A DNA stretch of 12,634 nucleotides from UBA1731 sp964440985 (GTDB lineage: Bacteria > Verrucomicrobiota > Kiritimatiellia > RFP12 > UBA1067). The notes beneath the pieces are model-generated. The model made no database searches. It saw nothing but the letters and a program-made list of their open reading frames with translations, and was not told the DNA's origin. The position numbers and the translations under genes are program-made. Every line of letters begins with the position of its first letter. The first letter of the stretch is position 1. This document shows, piece after piece, positions 1 to 7,569 of this stretch. The stretch is from contig CAYTWE010000057.1 of NCBI GenBank assembly GCA_964440985.1, forward strand, positions 1 to 12,634, read 5' to 3'.

Positions 1-70
1 CCCCCCCTGCATGAAACTGCACTACGGTATATTGCACTTTTCAGATAAAAAAAAAAGCAACTATTTGTAG

Positions 71-99
71 TTGTGGGCAATAAAGGCATCTGCTATAAT
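71..99 (+). promoter_or_regulatory. Sigma-70-type promoter of the surface-protein gene
   Basis: A perfect TATAAT at 94-99 is preceded by TGC (91-93), forming an extended -10 element. Exactly 17 bp upstream is TTGTGG (71-76), a weak -35 matching only the TTG. Transcription would begin near 106. That is only a few bases before the ATG at 111 but leaves about 58 nt of leader before the preferred ATG at 165. The 70 bp upstream hold an A10 tract (47-56), which could act as an UP-like or bent element, and no gene. Confidence 0.7.
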
Positions 100-153
100 T
101 TGGCGCGTTCATGTCGTTAGTCGACTTTGCGCGACGGCAATTCAGGTCAAACA

Positions 154-158
154 AGGAG
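154..158 (+). promoter_or_regulatory. Ribosome binding site that decides the start at 165
   Basis: AGGAG lies 6 nt before the ATG at 165. The in-frame ATG at 111 has no Shine-Dalgarno sequence and lies almost on the predicted transcription start. Starting at 165 also gives a compact signal peptide instead of an 18-residue charged extension in front of it. Confidence 0.7.
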
Positions 159-164
159 AATGCC

Positions 165-3100
165 ATGTATGGAAGCTTGTTGAGGTCGTTTGTGTTAGTG
201 GTTGCGTTATCGCCGTTGGCGGTGCATATCGCGTACGCCGATGTTTGGCACTGGTCTGGACTTGGCGGAGACGCCAATTGGACAACTCCTGGCAATTGGA
301 CGGAGAACTCGTCCTATCCTGGCGCAACGGAGGGTAATTCCGATACTGCGGTGTTCGGTCCTGTCGCCGCAGGTGCACACACAACTATCTTCATAGACGG
401 TGTGGCGGGCATAAAGACGATTCTGTTCTCTGGTGCGGGAACGCCAGCCTATACATTCGAGACGGAAGAGGCAGGCAATGTGCTGTTTCTTGAGAACGGG
501 GCGTCGGTGTCGATGACGGCGGATGTCGCCAACAACGAGACGTTCATGTGTCCGATCGATTTTGGGTTGAACGGCTACAGGGAAGTGACTCTTAGGAATG
601 ATTCGGTATCCGCCGAGATGGTTCTGAACGGCTATGCCATCAACAAGAGCCGTCATGATGCGGTCGCAAACGACCACTATTATATGCCGCCGCTTGCTTT
701 TCGCGGCAAAGGGGCATTCCGTCTTACCGGCGGCGGCAATGAGTACCACATCAATGGAATGACCTTCTGTCAGGAGGGAGCTGTGTATGTTGAATCGCAG
801 TCGGCGACCTGGCGCTGGAGACCGAAGGCGTGGGGTACGGAGCGTAATGGTTCGGACAGTTTCCTGCGGATTGTCATCCCCGCCGGAAGTTGCGGCTTCG
901 GTCTCGGCGATGGCGGTGGCGACGCAAACAAGATACTCCTTGAGGCGAGAGTCAACACTGTGATAGAAGGTGCGGGCGCATTGCCGCAGGTTGCGCGAAT
1001 TGACTCCGTAAACAGTCCTTACGTATTCAAGGTCGCCACCAACAAAACACTGAGGATAGATGTCCCGATCGGCGGATGTGTGAAGTCTGACGCCCGGTTC
1101 TCCGATGCTGTCGGCTTCGGACAGCCGATCGATTGGCGCAAACTTGGGGCCGGCGTTGTGGAGCTGACTTCATCCAATACGTATTCCGGTGCAACAATGC
1201 TTGTGGGAGCCGATGCTTCTCAGGGGCGCATCACCGTCAAGGCCGCGAAGTTCGGTGCAAAGAACTGCGCCGCGACGGAATCCAACCTTGGTACAGGCAC
1301 ATGGATTGCGTTCATCGGCACGGGCGGAACGCTCGTCAACACCGGTGTCGGGGAGACGTGCAACCGCGACTTCGTGCTGATGCCGCACTATCTCATGACA
1401 ATCGGGACGGTGGCAACCGTAGGAACGCTCGGTGTCGTGCGTAATGATGGCACGGGAGCGCTTGTCCTCACGGGCGACGTGTCAGCCGAGGGAGAGGGCG
1501 ATACCTTTATGCTCGACGGCGGCGCAAGCGGAATTACGTTCGCCGGAACGGCAGGCGGCGACAACGGCATGACCCTTGAACTCGCCAGAACAGTGACGCT
1601 GAACACGCTTCCCGAAAAGTTCATCGCCGTCAGAATGTCCGGCGCGAACGTCACGCTCGATGATTCCGTTTCTTCTCTGCCGTCCGTCACCATCGCCGAA
1701 GGCCGGAGTGTGATCACCGTTCCCGACGGTGTTGCGTTCGTCATCGATTCCGTGGCAAAAGCGTCTGGCGTTTCCGGATCTCTTGACATCCGGCTCGGCA
1801 ATGGCGCAAGCGCCAAGGTGACTGACTTCACCGGGGGCTCTCCGGACAATCTCACCGTAAACGGCAGACTTGCAGCATTCGATTCAGAGGGCAACATTGT
1901 TGTCGCAGAAACAGTGAACTGGTCTGCAGCGGTCGACGGAAACTGGAACGATGGCGGAAAGTGGAGTCCGAATGGCATTCCTGCTGCCGGCGCCAAGGTT
2001 TCGGTGTCCGTCTCCGGCGCCAGCTACGAAGTCACCGTTCCCACTGGCGTCTCTGTCGCTCCTTCCTACCTTGAGGTTTTGAACGGACAGAGTGGCGAGA
2101 CTGCGACTGTCAAGTTTGAGGATGCGGTTTCGTTTGCGGATAAAGTTGTGAATGTTGGCTCCGGCGGATGCGTCGTAGCCGAGAAGGGGGCTGATTTCAC
2201 GCATACGGAGACAGACCTCGGTCGGTATGTGTCCGCAGAGGGCGGTACGCTTCGCGTAACGTCAGGTTCGCTCACGTTGCCGTCTGCAAAAGGAGTCTTC
2301 ATGCCGAACGGCGGCGTTGTCGAGGTCGCCGGTTCCAATGCGACGATGAAGGTCCCCGCAAGCTATACGTTCGGAACGGGCGACTGGCGTCTCACGGACA
2401 ATGCTGGAATTGATATGTATTACGACTGGGCGTCGTACATGGCTTTGGCGCCCGACGGCGCAGGCGAGACAGCAAGGATGTCAATCTCCGTCATGGATGA
2501 TTCAAATGCTGCGAACCGAAAGTTCGCCAACAGCGCCTGCCTGTATTCCACCTATCCGGGCGGGAAGGCCGTGATGGATTTCATATCCTACGAGGCGAGC
2601 GGGTTGAGGTATTTTCCCGTGGAGCAGGGGGGAGCACCCGAACTCTTTGCGGTCGGATACCAGTCGGGATGCGCCGAACTGAACGTCAGCAACGGATATT
2701 TCAGTTCGAGAAACTATGGTCTTGCTGTCGGTACCGGCAGGCACATTGAAAATGTCAAGTCGCTGTTCTCTGCACCGTACGCTGTTACCGGGACCGTCAA
2801 TGTGGCGGCAGGCACACTGGAAGCGTCGGGATGGAGCTTTAGCTACACAGGGGTGTGCGCTGGCATCATACTTGGCGATGCCCAGCAGTATGAGTCTGAC
2901 GTGGATGGCTACAACCGCTACTTCGGCGTCATGAACGTGAGCGGCGGACTGGTGAAGGGAGCCGGCCCCGCCTATTTCCTGCTCGGATTTGGACGCGGAG
3001 CTGAAGGCCGGCTTGTCCAGACCGGTGGCGAGATCTCGTGGGATTGCGGATCTACCTATGACGGGAAGGCTTACCGTTCGTGTGTCGGGGTTGGCGTGTT

Positions 3101-3728
3101 CGGCGGAGCGGGGACATGGGTCATCTCCAACGGAACGGCCACGGTGAAGAACCGGTTCTTTGTCGGCGGTGCGGTCACGAACGAGTTCGAGCGGTGTGAG
3201 GGCGGCAAGGCATTCTTCACGGCCCCGCCGCTTGCGTTCAGCGGCGGCGCTGTCGGCACGATGGTCGTCGCCGGCGGCACGACGAAGCTGAATAACGGGC
3301 TTTTCGTCGGGTCTGACGGCGCCGGTATGGTCGAGTTTGCTCCGGCGTGGCAGGATGACGCCGGAAACATCGTCACCGGCAGGCTTGTCGTAAGCGAAAT
3401 GGTGCTTTCGAACCAGACGGCGTCCGTACTGAAGTTCGACCTCTCTGACCTCGGCACCGCCACGCTCGCGGTGGAGAATCGCCTGACGTTTTCACCCGGC
3501 GCAGAGCTGGTGGTGGATGCGACGCGGCTGAACGCAAACAGCTCTCGCGGGTGGCGGAAGCTCATGTCCGTCGGCAGCTTTTCGGGAGACGTCCCCGCGC
3601 CGGAGTTCATCGTCACGGATGAGACTCGCGATTTGTACGAAAGGGGGCTTTACCTTTTCGAGAGGAACGGCGAGAAGGGCCTTTGGGTTCATGCCGCGCT
3701 GCGTGGGTTGGTCATATCTGTCCGCTGA
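165..3728 (+). CDS. Exported giant beta-strand repeat surface protein (PATR-like), 1187 aa
   Basis: The protein starts with a signal peptide: a short basic n-region, a hydrophobic core and a likely cut after Ala-Tyr-Ala at about residue 25. The rest is Gly/Ser/Thr/Val-rich and reads as a long series of beta strands, probably a right-handed beta-helix. A segment at residues 323-350 (LGAGVVELTSSNTYSGAT) matches the autotransporter-associated beta-strand (PATR) pattern. A W-x-x-GNW-type module occurs twice, near residue 27 and near 584 (VNWSAAVDGNWND). The C-terminal third has loose repeats of the kind 'NVSGG...LGFGRGAEGRLVQTGG'. The C-terminus ends in a Gly-Leu-Trp-Val tail without a beta-barrel, sortase motif, PEP-CTERM or membrane anchor, so export and attachment are unclear. 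Proteins of this type are numerous in Kiritimatiellota-like genomes. The role is unknown; adhesion or glycan binding is a guess. An alternative start is 111. It is followed 27 bp later by a second exported protein. Confidence 0.85.
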   Translation: MYGSLLRSFVLVVALSPLAVHIAYADVWHWSGLGGDANWTTPGNWTENSSYPGATEGNSDTAVFGPVAAGAHTTIFIDGVAGIKTILFSGAGTPAYTFETEEAGNVLFLENGASVSMTADVANNETFMCPIDFGLNGYREVTLRNDSVSAEMVLNGYAINKSRHDAVANDHYYMPPLAFRGKGAFRLTGGGNEYHINGMTFCQEGAVYVESQSATWRWRPKAWGTERNGSDSFLRIVIPAGSCGFGLGDGGGDANKILLEARVNTVIEGAGALPQVARIDSVNSPYVFKVATNKTLRIDVPIGGCVKSDARFSDAVGFGQPIDWRKLGAGVVELTSSNTYSGATMLVGADASQGRITVKAAKFGAKNCAATESNLGTGTWIAFIGTGGTLVNTGVGETCNRDFVLMPHYLMTIGTVATVGTLGVVRNDGTGALVLTGDVSAEGEGDTFMLDGGASGITFAGTAGGDNGMTLELARTVTLNTLPEKFIAVRMSGANVTLDDSVSSLPSVTIAEGRSVITVPDGVAFVIDSVAKASGVSGSLDIRLGNGASAKVTDFTGGSPDNLTVNGRLAAFDSEGNIVVAETVNWSAAVDGNWNDGGKWSPNGIPAAGAKVSVSVSGASYEVTVPTGVSVAPSYLEVLNGQSGETATVKFEDAVSFADKVVNVGSGGCVVAEKGADFTHTETDLGRYVSAEGGTLRVTSGSLTLPSAKGVFMPNGGVVEVAGSNATMKVPASYTFGTGDWRLTDNAGIDMYYDWASYMALAPDGAGETARMSISVMDDSNAANRKFANSACLYSTYPGGKAVMDFISYEASGLRYFPVEQGGAPELFAVGYQSGCAELNVSNGYFSSRNYGLAVGTGRHIENVKSLFSAPYAVTGTVNVAAGTLEASGWSFSYTGVCAGIILGDAQQYESDVDGYNRYFGVMNVSGGLVKGAGPAYFLLGFGRGAEGRLVQTGGEISWDCGSTYDGKAYRSCVGVGVFGGAGTWVISNGTATVKNRFFVGGAVTNEFERCEGGKAFFTAPPLAFSGGAVGTMVVAGGTTKLNNGLFVGSDGAGMVEFAPAWQDDAGNIVTGRLVVSEMVLSNQTASVLKFDLSDLGTATLAVENRLTFSPGAELVVDATRLNANSSRGWRKLMSVGSFSGDVPAPEFIVTDETRDLYERGLYLFERNGEKGLWVHAALRGLVISVR

Positions 3729-3742
3729 CGCGGCGAAAACAT

Positions 3743-3747
3743 GGAGG
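3743..3747 (+). promoter_or_regulatory. Ribosome binding site that decides the start at 3756
   Basis: GGAGG lies 8 nt before the ATG at 3756. The ATG at 3741 overlaps this site and so is a poor start; using it would only add five residues before the signal peptide. Confidence 0.7.
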
Positions 3748-3755
3748 CGACACCG

Positions 3756-6008
3756 ATGAAATCGGCAGCGGTACTGTCTTTTGTCCCAATGATGCTTCTT
3801 TCGTGCGCATCGGTTGCGGCGGAGGGAAAGATCGAATGGTCGAACGTAGGGCCGGGCGGCGGCGGATGGATCACCGCCGTCTGCGAAAGCAGACACAAGC
3901 CAGGTCGCCTGTATGCGGGAAGCGATGTCGCGGGGTTCTTTGTCTCTGAGGATGGCGGGCGGCATTATTCGATAAGAAACCGTGGGATGGGGCCCGCGTT
4001 CGTTGCATCCATCACTGAGCATCCGTCCAATCCGGACATAATACTTCTCAGCACGATGAGCGGCGTGTACCGCACGGATGACAGAGGATTGACATGGCGT
4101 TCGATGCGCGACGGATTTCCGCCGGAGTACATGTGGGGGCATTCTGCGCCTATCCAGTGCATCGCATGGAGTGAATCGGATCACAACAGGGTGTATGCCG
4201 CAGTCGGAATCCGGTATGGTGAGCCGTCCCACCTCAATTACCGCACGGCCAGGTACGGATGCGTATACCGCAGCGACGACGCCGGACTTACGTGGCGCAT
4301 GGTCGTGAAGGAGGGCGATCCTCTGCTTGAGACCAAGTCGCCTATTGAGGGGGTGTCCGTTGATCCGAGAAATGCGGATGCCATTCTTGTCACCGTTGCG
4401 CAGGGCGTGTACCGCAGCGAGGATGGCGGAGTGAACTGGGTGCGGTCGTCTGATGGCTTCCCGGATCTTCCTGCTCGTCGGATTGCGCGTTCCGCTTCGC
4501 ACCCTGATGTGGTGTATGCGGGCTTTCGCACACCGGGACAGGAGAAGTGGACGGGACCGCTTCGCGCAGGCATATGCAGGTCGGATGACGGCGGTCGTAC
4601 ATGGCGCGAGTGTGCGACGTTGCCGAAGTCAGAGCTCTCCTCAGCCGGGAAGTATTCGTGGACGTATACGCAGGACGGCGGAATGGCCGTGGATCCGCGC
4701 AACCCCGATGTAGTATGGGCCGGAAACGGGTGCTGGCTTGCGAGCCGAGGCGACGTGTGGAAGTCCACGGACGGCGGAAAGTCGTGGAACCGCGTATTCT
4801 CTGAGCACGGACAGAGTCCAGGATGGATCGATTTCTGGGGAGCGGGCGCCGGGTCGATTTCGCTCTCCGCCGCCAACCCCGACATCTTCTCGTTCGGGAC
4901 GTCGGGGAAGATATACCGCACTGATGACGGCGGTCGTACATGGAATCAGCGCTACTGCACCTACGGAGACAACGGCTTGATTGCAAACAGCGGCCTTGCG
5001 GTGCTGTGCGTGCGCGATGTCGCGCCAGATCCGCGCCACAGCGGGCGCGTGTATTTCGGATTCTGGGATGTAGGGTTCTTCCGGAGCGATGACGGCGGAA
5101 GGACTATGCGACGCAGCATGAAGGGCGTTCCGACGGAATACAGCAACACGTGCTTCTCAATAATCCCTGCGCCAGATGACGACGAGACTTTGTACGCCAC
5201 CTTTGGCGGATGGGGCGGTAAGGGATGTGCGCTTTTCGCGAAAAGTCGCGATGGAGGCAATTCATGGACAGTCGGGCCGAAAGACGGAAACGGATGGATA
5301 TCCGATGCGACGGCAAGAAAGCTCGTATGCCTCACGAAGTCCAGTCCTCACACATTCGCCTGTCTTTCAAACCGTTCCGGAATCCTCGTAAGCACCGATT
5401 CCGGCGACACATGGCGGACGGTCTCGACCAACGCGCTTCCGGCGGCTCTTGGAGTGACGGAGGCTCTCACCTCCGACGGCAAAGCGCTTTATGCCGGTTC
5501 ATTCCCCGACAAGAACCGTCCTGGAGCCGTATGGAGAAGCGGCGATTCCGGCGTCACATGGGAGCGGCTCGGCAGCAACGACTTGAGGATGGGTTCTGTT
5601 CTGGACATATCGGCGCGTGACGGAAAGATTCTTGTGGGATGCGGACATTCGTCAATTCCTCGCTGCCCTCCGGGAGCGTGGTACTCCGGCGACAACGGCA
5701 AGACATGGCGCAAGGTGCTTGACGCATTCCGGGTGGCGTCCGTGCTCGTGAGAAGTGACGGTGCGCTCATTGCCGCAAGTTCGGTTCCGGGTTGGCGCGA
5801 TGCGGCGGGTCTGCACGGAGAGCTGCTGATCTCCCGTGATGAAGGGCATTCGTGGAGTTCGCTTGAAGGCAAGGGGTGGGAGGCGCAGAACGGCGGTGCC
5901 GCGACGCTTTGCGAAGATCCGCACGATCCGTCCCGCATCTGGGCGGGCACCGGCGGCAACTCCGTGTTCACCGCAAAAGTCCCGCTGTCGCAGACCGGTG
6001 CGAAATAG
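3756..6008 (+). CDS. Exported Asp-box (BNR) double beta-propeller protein, GH74-like, 750 aa
   Basis: The N-terminus is a signal peptide, with either signal peptidase I cleavage after Val-Ala-Ala (residue 22) or a weak lipobox LLSC with Cys17. Thirteen Asp-box motifs of the form S/T-x-D-x-G-x-x-W start near residues 64, 106, 172, 220, 275, 336, 388, 443, 496, 545, 594, 643 and 692. They fill the protein, as expected for two tandem seven-bladed propellers, the fold of GH74 endo-xyloglucanases. The opening block (WSNVGPGGGGWITAV, then LYAGSDVAGFF with Asp57) resembles the GH74 start, where the Asp of TDxGG is catalytic. The opening of the second half (FWDVGFF, Asp438) resembles the second GH74 catalytic Asp site. 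Substrate cannot be read from sequence: xyloglucan or another plant or host glycan is possible, and a non-catalytic Vps10/sortilin-like or photosystem-assembly-like propeller is the alternative. It is probably co-transcribed with the surface protein upstream. Confidence 0.85.
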   Translation: MKSAAVLSFVPMMLLSCASVAAEGKIEWSNVGPGGGGWITAVCESRHKPGRLYAGSDVAGFFVSEDGGRHYSIRNRGMGPAFVASITEHPSNPDIILLSTMSGVYRTDDRGLTWRSMRDGFPPEYMWGHSAPIQCIAWSESDHNRVYAAVGIRYGEPSHLNYRTARYGCVYRSDDAGLTWRMVVKEGDPLLETKSPIEGVSVDPRNADAILVTVAQGVYRSEDGGVNWVRSSDGFPDLPARRIARSASHPDVVYAGFRTPGQEKWTGPLRAGICRSDDGGRTWRECATLPKSELSSAGKYSWTYTQDGGMAVDPRNPDVVWAGNGCWLASRGDVWKSTDGGKSWNRVFSEHGQSPGWIDFWGAGAGSISLSAANPDIFSFGTSGKIYRTDDGGRTWNQRYCTYGDNGLIANSGLAVLCVRDVAPDPRHSGRVYFGFWDVGFFRSDDGGRTMRRSMKGVPTEYSNTCFSIIPAPDDDETLYATFGGWGGKGCALFAKSRDGGNSWTVGPKDGNGWISDATARKLVCLTKSSPHTFACLSNRSGILVSTDSGDTWRTVSTNALPAALGVTEALTSDGKALYAGSFPDKNRPGAVWRSGDSGVTWERLGSNDLRMGSVLDISARDGKILVGCGHSSIPRCPPGAWYSGDNGKTWRKVLDAFRVASVLVRSDGALIAASSVPGWRDAAGLHGELLISRDEGHSWSSLEGKGWEAQNGGAATLCEDPHDPSRIWAGTGGNSVFTAKVPLSQTGAK

Positions 6009-6208
6009 GGTGATTCGTAAGGCGGATTGATTGGCAAGACCCCTTAAGTCGTTTTGTATGGACTTGAATTGCGGGCATACGCAGTCTGTCATGCACCTCA
6101 GGGTCTGCGGCGATTCTTTGCTTATCCATTTGATGTTGCCGTTTGCGATGGCGGCATGATCCGTCATTCGCCGCAAATTCATCGAATGAACATGATATAA
6201 TACGCAGC
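6009..6208 (+). other. Non-coding stretch with inverted repeats upstream of gltX
   Basis: These 200 bp carry no plus-strand gene. A 7-bp imperfect stem (6044-6050 with 6061-6067, 10-nt loop) could end the upstream transcript but has no T-tract. A perfect 8-bp inverted repeat, TGCGGCGA at 6106-6113 and TCGCCGCA at 6168-6175, encloses a smaller TGCCG/CGGCA stem (6137-6141 with 6152-6156). The gltX promoter lies just after it, so the structure is not part of the predicted gltX mRNA. It may be the 3' structure of the upstream mRNA, an operator, or chance. The minus strand has a coding-like open frame here (see findings). Confidence 0.4.
6193..6201 (+). promoter_or_regulatory. Extended -10 promoter abutting gltX
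   Basis: TGA followed by a perfect TATAAT (6196-6201) ends 7 nt before the gltX ATG at 6209. No recognisable -35 hexamer stands at 16-18 bp spacing, which is common for extended -10 promoters. The normal distance from -10 to the transcription start puts +1 at about 6207-6209, at or next to the A of the start codon. Confidence 0.65.
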
Positions 6209-7537
6209 ATGGAAGAGACAAGAGTTCGGTTCGCCCCGTCGCCGACGGGAAAAGTCCACATAGGCAACATACGCGCCGCGATATACAACTGGCTGTACGC
6301 CAGGCATGTCGGCGGCAAGTTCCTGCTCCGTGTTGAAGATACGGATCTTGAACGATCCACCCCTGAGGCAATACAGACGCTCCTTGAGTGCATGGAGTGG
6401 CTTGGCCTTGACTATGACGAGCCGGTGTTCTACCAGACGAAGAACGTGAAGCGTCACCTTGAGTGCGTGGAAAGGCTGATCGCCGAAGGCCGCGCCTACA
6501 GGTGCGAGAAGACGTCGAGGGACGGCAAGACCGGCACGGTTGTGATGTTCCGCATGCCCAAGGAGGGTGTGATCGAGTACGACGACATCGTAAAGGGTCA
6601 TATGGCCAAGAAGGCCGAGGACATCAACGACTTCGCGATCGTGCGTTCAGACGGCTCGCCGATATTCCACATCGCAAATGTCGTGGATGACATCGACCAG
6701 CGCGTCACGCACATCATACGAGGTGACGATCACGTCGAGAACACGTTCAAGCACATTGAGCTTTTCAAGGCGCTTGGCGCAACGCCGCCCAAGTACGGGC
6801 ATCTCTCCATGATCGTCAATGCGCAGGGAAAGCCGTATTCAAAGCGTGACGGCGCTGCATTCGTCGGCGAGTTCCGCGAACAGGGATATCTTCCGGAGGC
6901 GCTGTTCAACTACCTCCTGCTTCTCGGCTGGAATCCCGGCGACGACCGTGAAGTCCTTTCGCGTGACGAGATGGTGAAACTGTTCACGCTTGAATCGGTG
7001 CACGTGACGGCGGCGAAGTTCGACATCAAGAAGCTTCAGTGGATGAACGCCGAGTACATCAAGCGGATCCCGAAAAAGGATTTCGAAGAGGAGCTTAAAC
7101 GCCGCCTTGAAGCCGGCGGGTATGACCTTTCGAAATTCCGGTCGCCGTCGTTCAACTGGGATCTTCTCGTGGATCAGCTGCAGGTGCGGACGAAGTTTCT
7201 CGGAGACATCCCAGGGAACTGCGCGTATTTCTTCACGGACGACTATCCGTTCGACGAGAAGGCGGTGGAGAAGCGTCTAAAGAAGGACGGCGTAAAGGAA
7301 ATCCTGCTCGATCTCGCGAACCGTTTCGAGAAGATCGAGAGGTTTTCCGCACCATCATGCGAGGAGATGGTCAAGGAGCTTTCACAGGGCGGCGGCATGG
7401 GGCCGTGGGTGCATCCAGTGCGCGTTGCGGTCTCCGGACGCATGGAAGGCCCCGGTCTCTTCGAGATGCTTGAGCTGCTTGGCCGGGAGCGCACGGTTGC
7501 GCGTCTCCGTGCGGCGGCCGAGAGGTTCTGCTCCTGA
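6209..7537 (+). CDS. gltX: Glutamyl-tRNA synthetase
   Basis: This class I enzyme charges tRNA-Glu with glutamate in the cytoplasm. The protein of 442 residues opens with the family start RVRFAPSPTGKVHIGN, with the HIGH signature as HIGN at 17-20. Next come RVEDTDLERSTPEAI (41-55), the RGDDH block (171-175) and a KMSKS-type loop written PYSKR (209-213). The C-terminal anticodon-binding domain is complete and ends in the usual 'RVAVSGRMEGPGLFEMLELLGRERTVARL'-like stretch. It is short for the family (usually about 470-490) because the acceptor-binding domain lacks about 30 residues after YRC (97-99), where many bacterial GluRSs bind zinc. The start at 6209 is chosen because the family homology begins there; the in-frame ATG at 6143 lies upstream of the promoter. 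No Shine-Dalgarno sequence precedes it. glgB follows 32 bp later. Whether it also charges tRNA-Gln cannot be told. Confidence 0.95.
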   Translation: MEETRVRFAPSPTGKVHIGNIRAAIYNWLYARHVGGKFLLRVEDTDLERSTPEAIQTLLECMEWLGLDYDEPVFYQTKNVKRHLECVERLIAEGRAYRCEKTSRDGKTGTVVMFRMPKEGVIEYDDIVKGHMAKKAEDINDFAIVRSDGSPIFHIANVVDDIDQRVTHIIRGDDHVENTFKHIELFKALGATPPKYGHLSMIVNAQGKPYSKRDGAAFVGEFREQGYLPEALFNYLLLLGWNPGDDREVLSRDEMVKLFTLESVHVTAAKFDIKKLQWMNAEYIKRIPKKDFEEELKRRLEAGGYDLSKFRSPSFNWDLLVDQLQVRTKFLGDIPGNCAYFFTDDYPFDEKAVEKRLKKDGVKEILLDLANRFEKIERFSAPSCEEMVKELSQGGGMGPWVHPVRVAVSGRMEGPGLFEMLELLGRERTVARLRAAAERFCS

Positions 7538-7569
7538 CAGACATCCAAGGCGGAAAGGACGCATAGCCG

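Noticed and set aside
111..164. ATG at 111 as start of the surface protein
   Set aside because: It lies about 5 nt from the predicted transcription start and has no ribosome site; ATG 165 has AGGAG and begins the signal peptide directly. A near-leaderless use of 111 is not excluded.
207..749. 180-residue minus-strand frame inside the surface-protein gene
   Set aside because: It lies opposite the well supported signal peptide and N-terminal part, and shows no recognisable motifs.
3722..3733. Small hairpin CCGC-TGAC-GCGG at the stop of the surface-protein gene
   Set aside because: Only 4 bp of stem and no T-tract; unlikely to separate the two genes into different transcripts.
3492..4502. 336-residue open frame on the minus strand across the junction of the two exported-protein genes
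   Set aside because: It is a shadow: composition is Arg/His/Pro-rich, there are no family motifs, and both plus-strand genes have clear signal peptides and repeats.
3942..5860. Regularly repeated short motifs as a possible CRISPR or tandem repeat array
   Set aside because: They are Asp-box codons in a continuous reading frame, with variable spacing and variable synonymous bases.
3756..6008. Calling the Asp-box protein a sialidase
   Set aside because: Asp boxes are shared by many propeller families. There is no FRIP motif and no obvious arginine triad, and the two-propeller length fits GH74 better.
6031..6059. TTGGCA with 17 bp to TTGTAT as a second gltX promoter
   Set aside because: The -10 is poor and lacks the TG element found at the other promoters of the window.
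6143..6208. ATG at 6143 as start of gltX
   Set aside because: The 22 extra residues have no counterpart in the family and the extended -10 promoter lies downstream of that ATG.
6009..6208. T-box or amino-acid leader controlling gltX
   Set aside because: The only good promoter sits directly at the ATG, leaving no leader, and no T-box motifs were seen.
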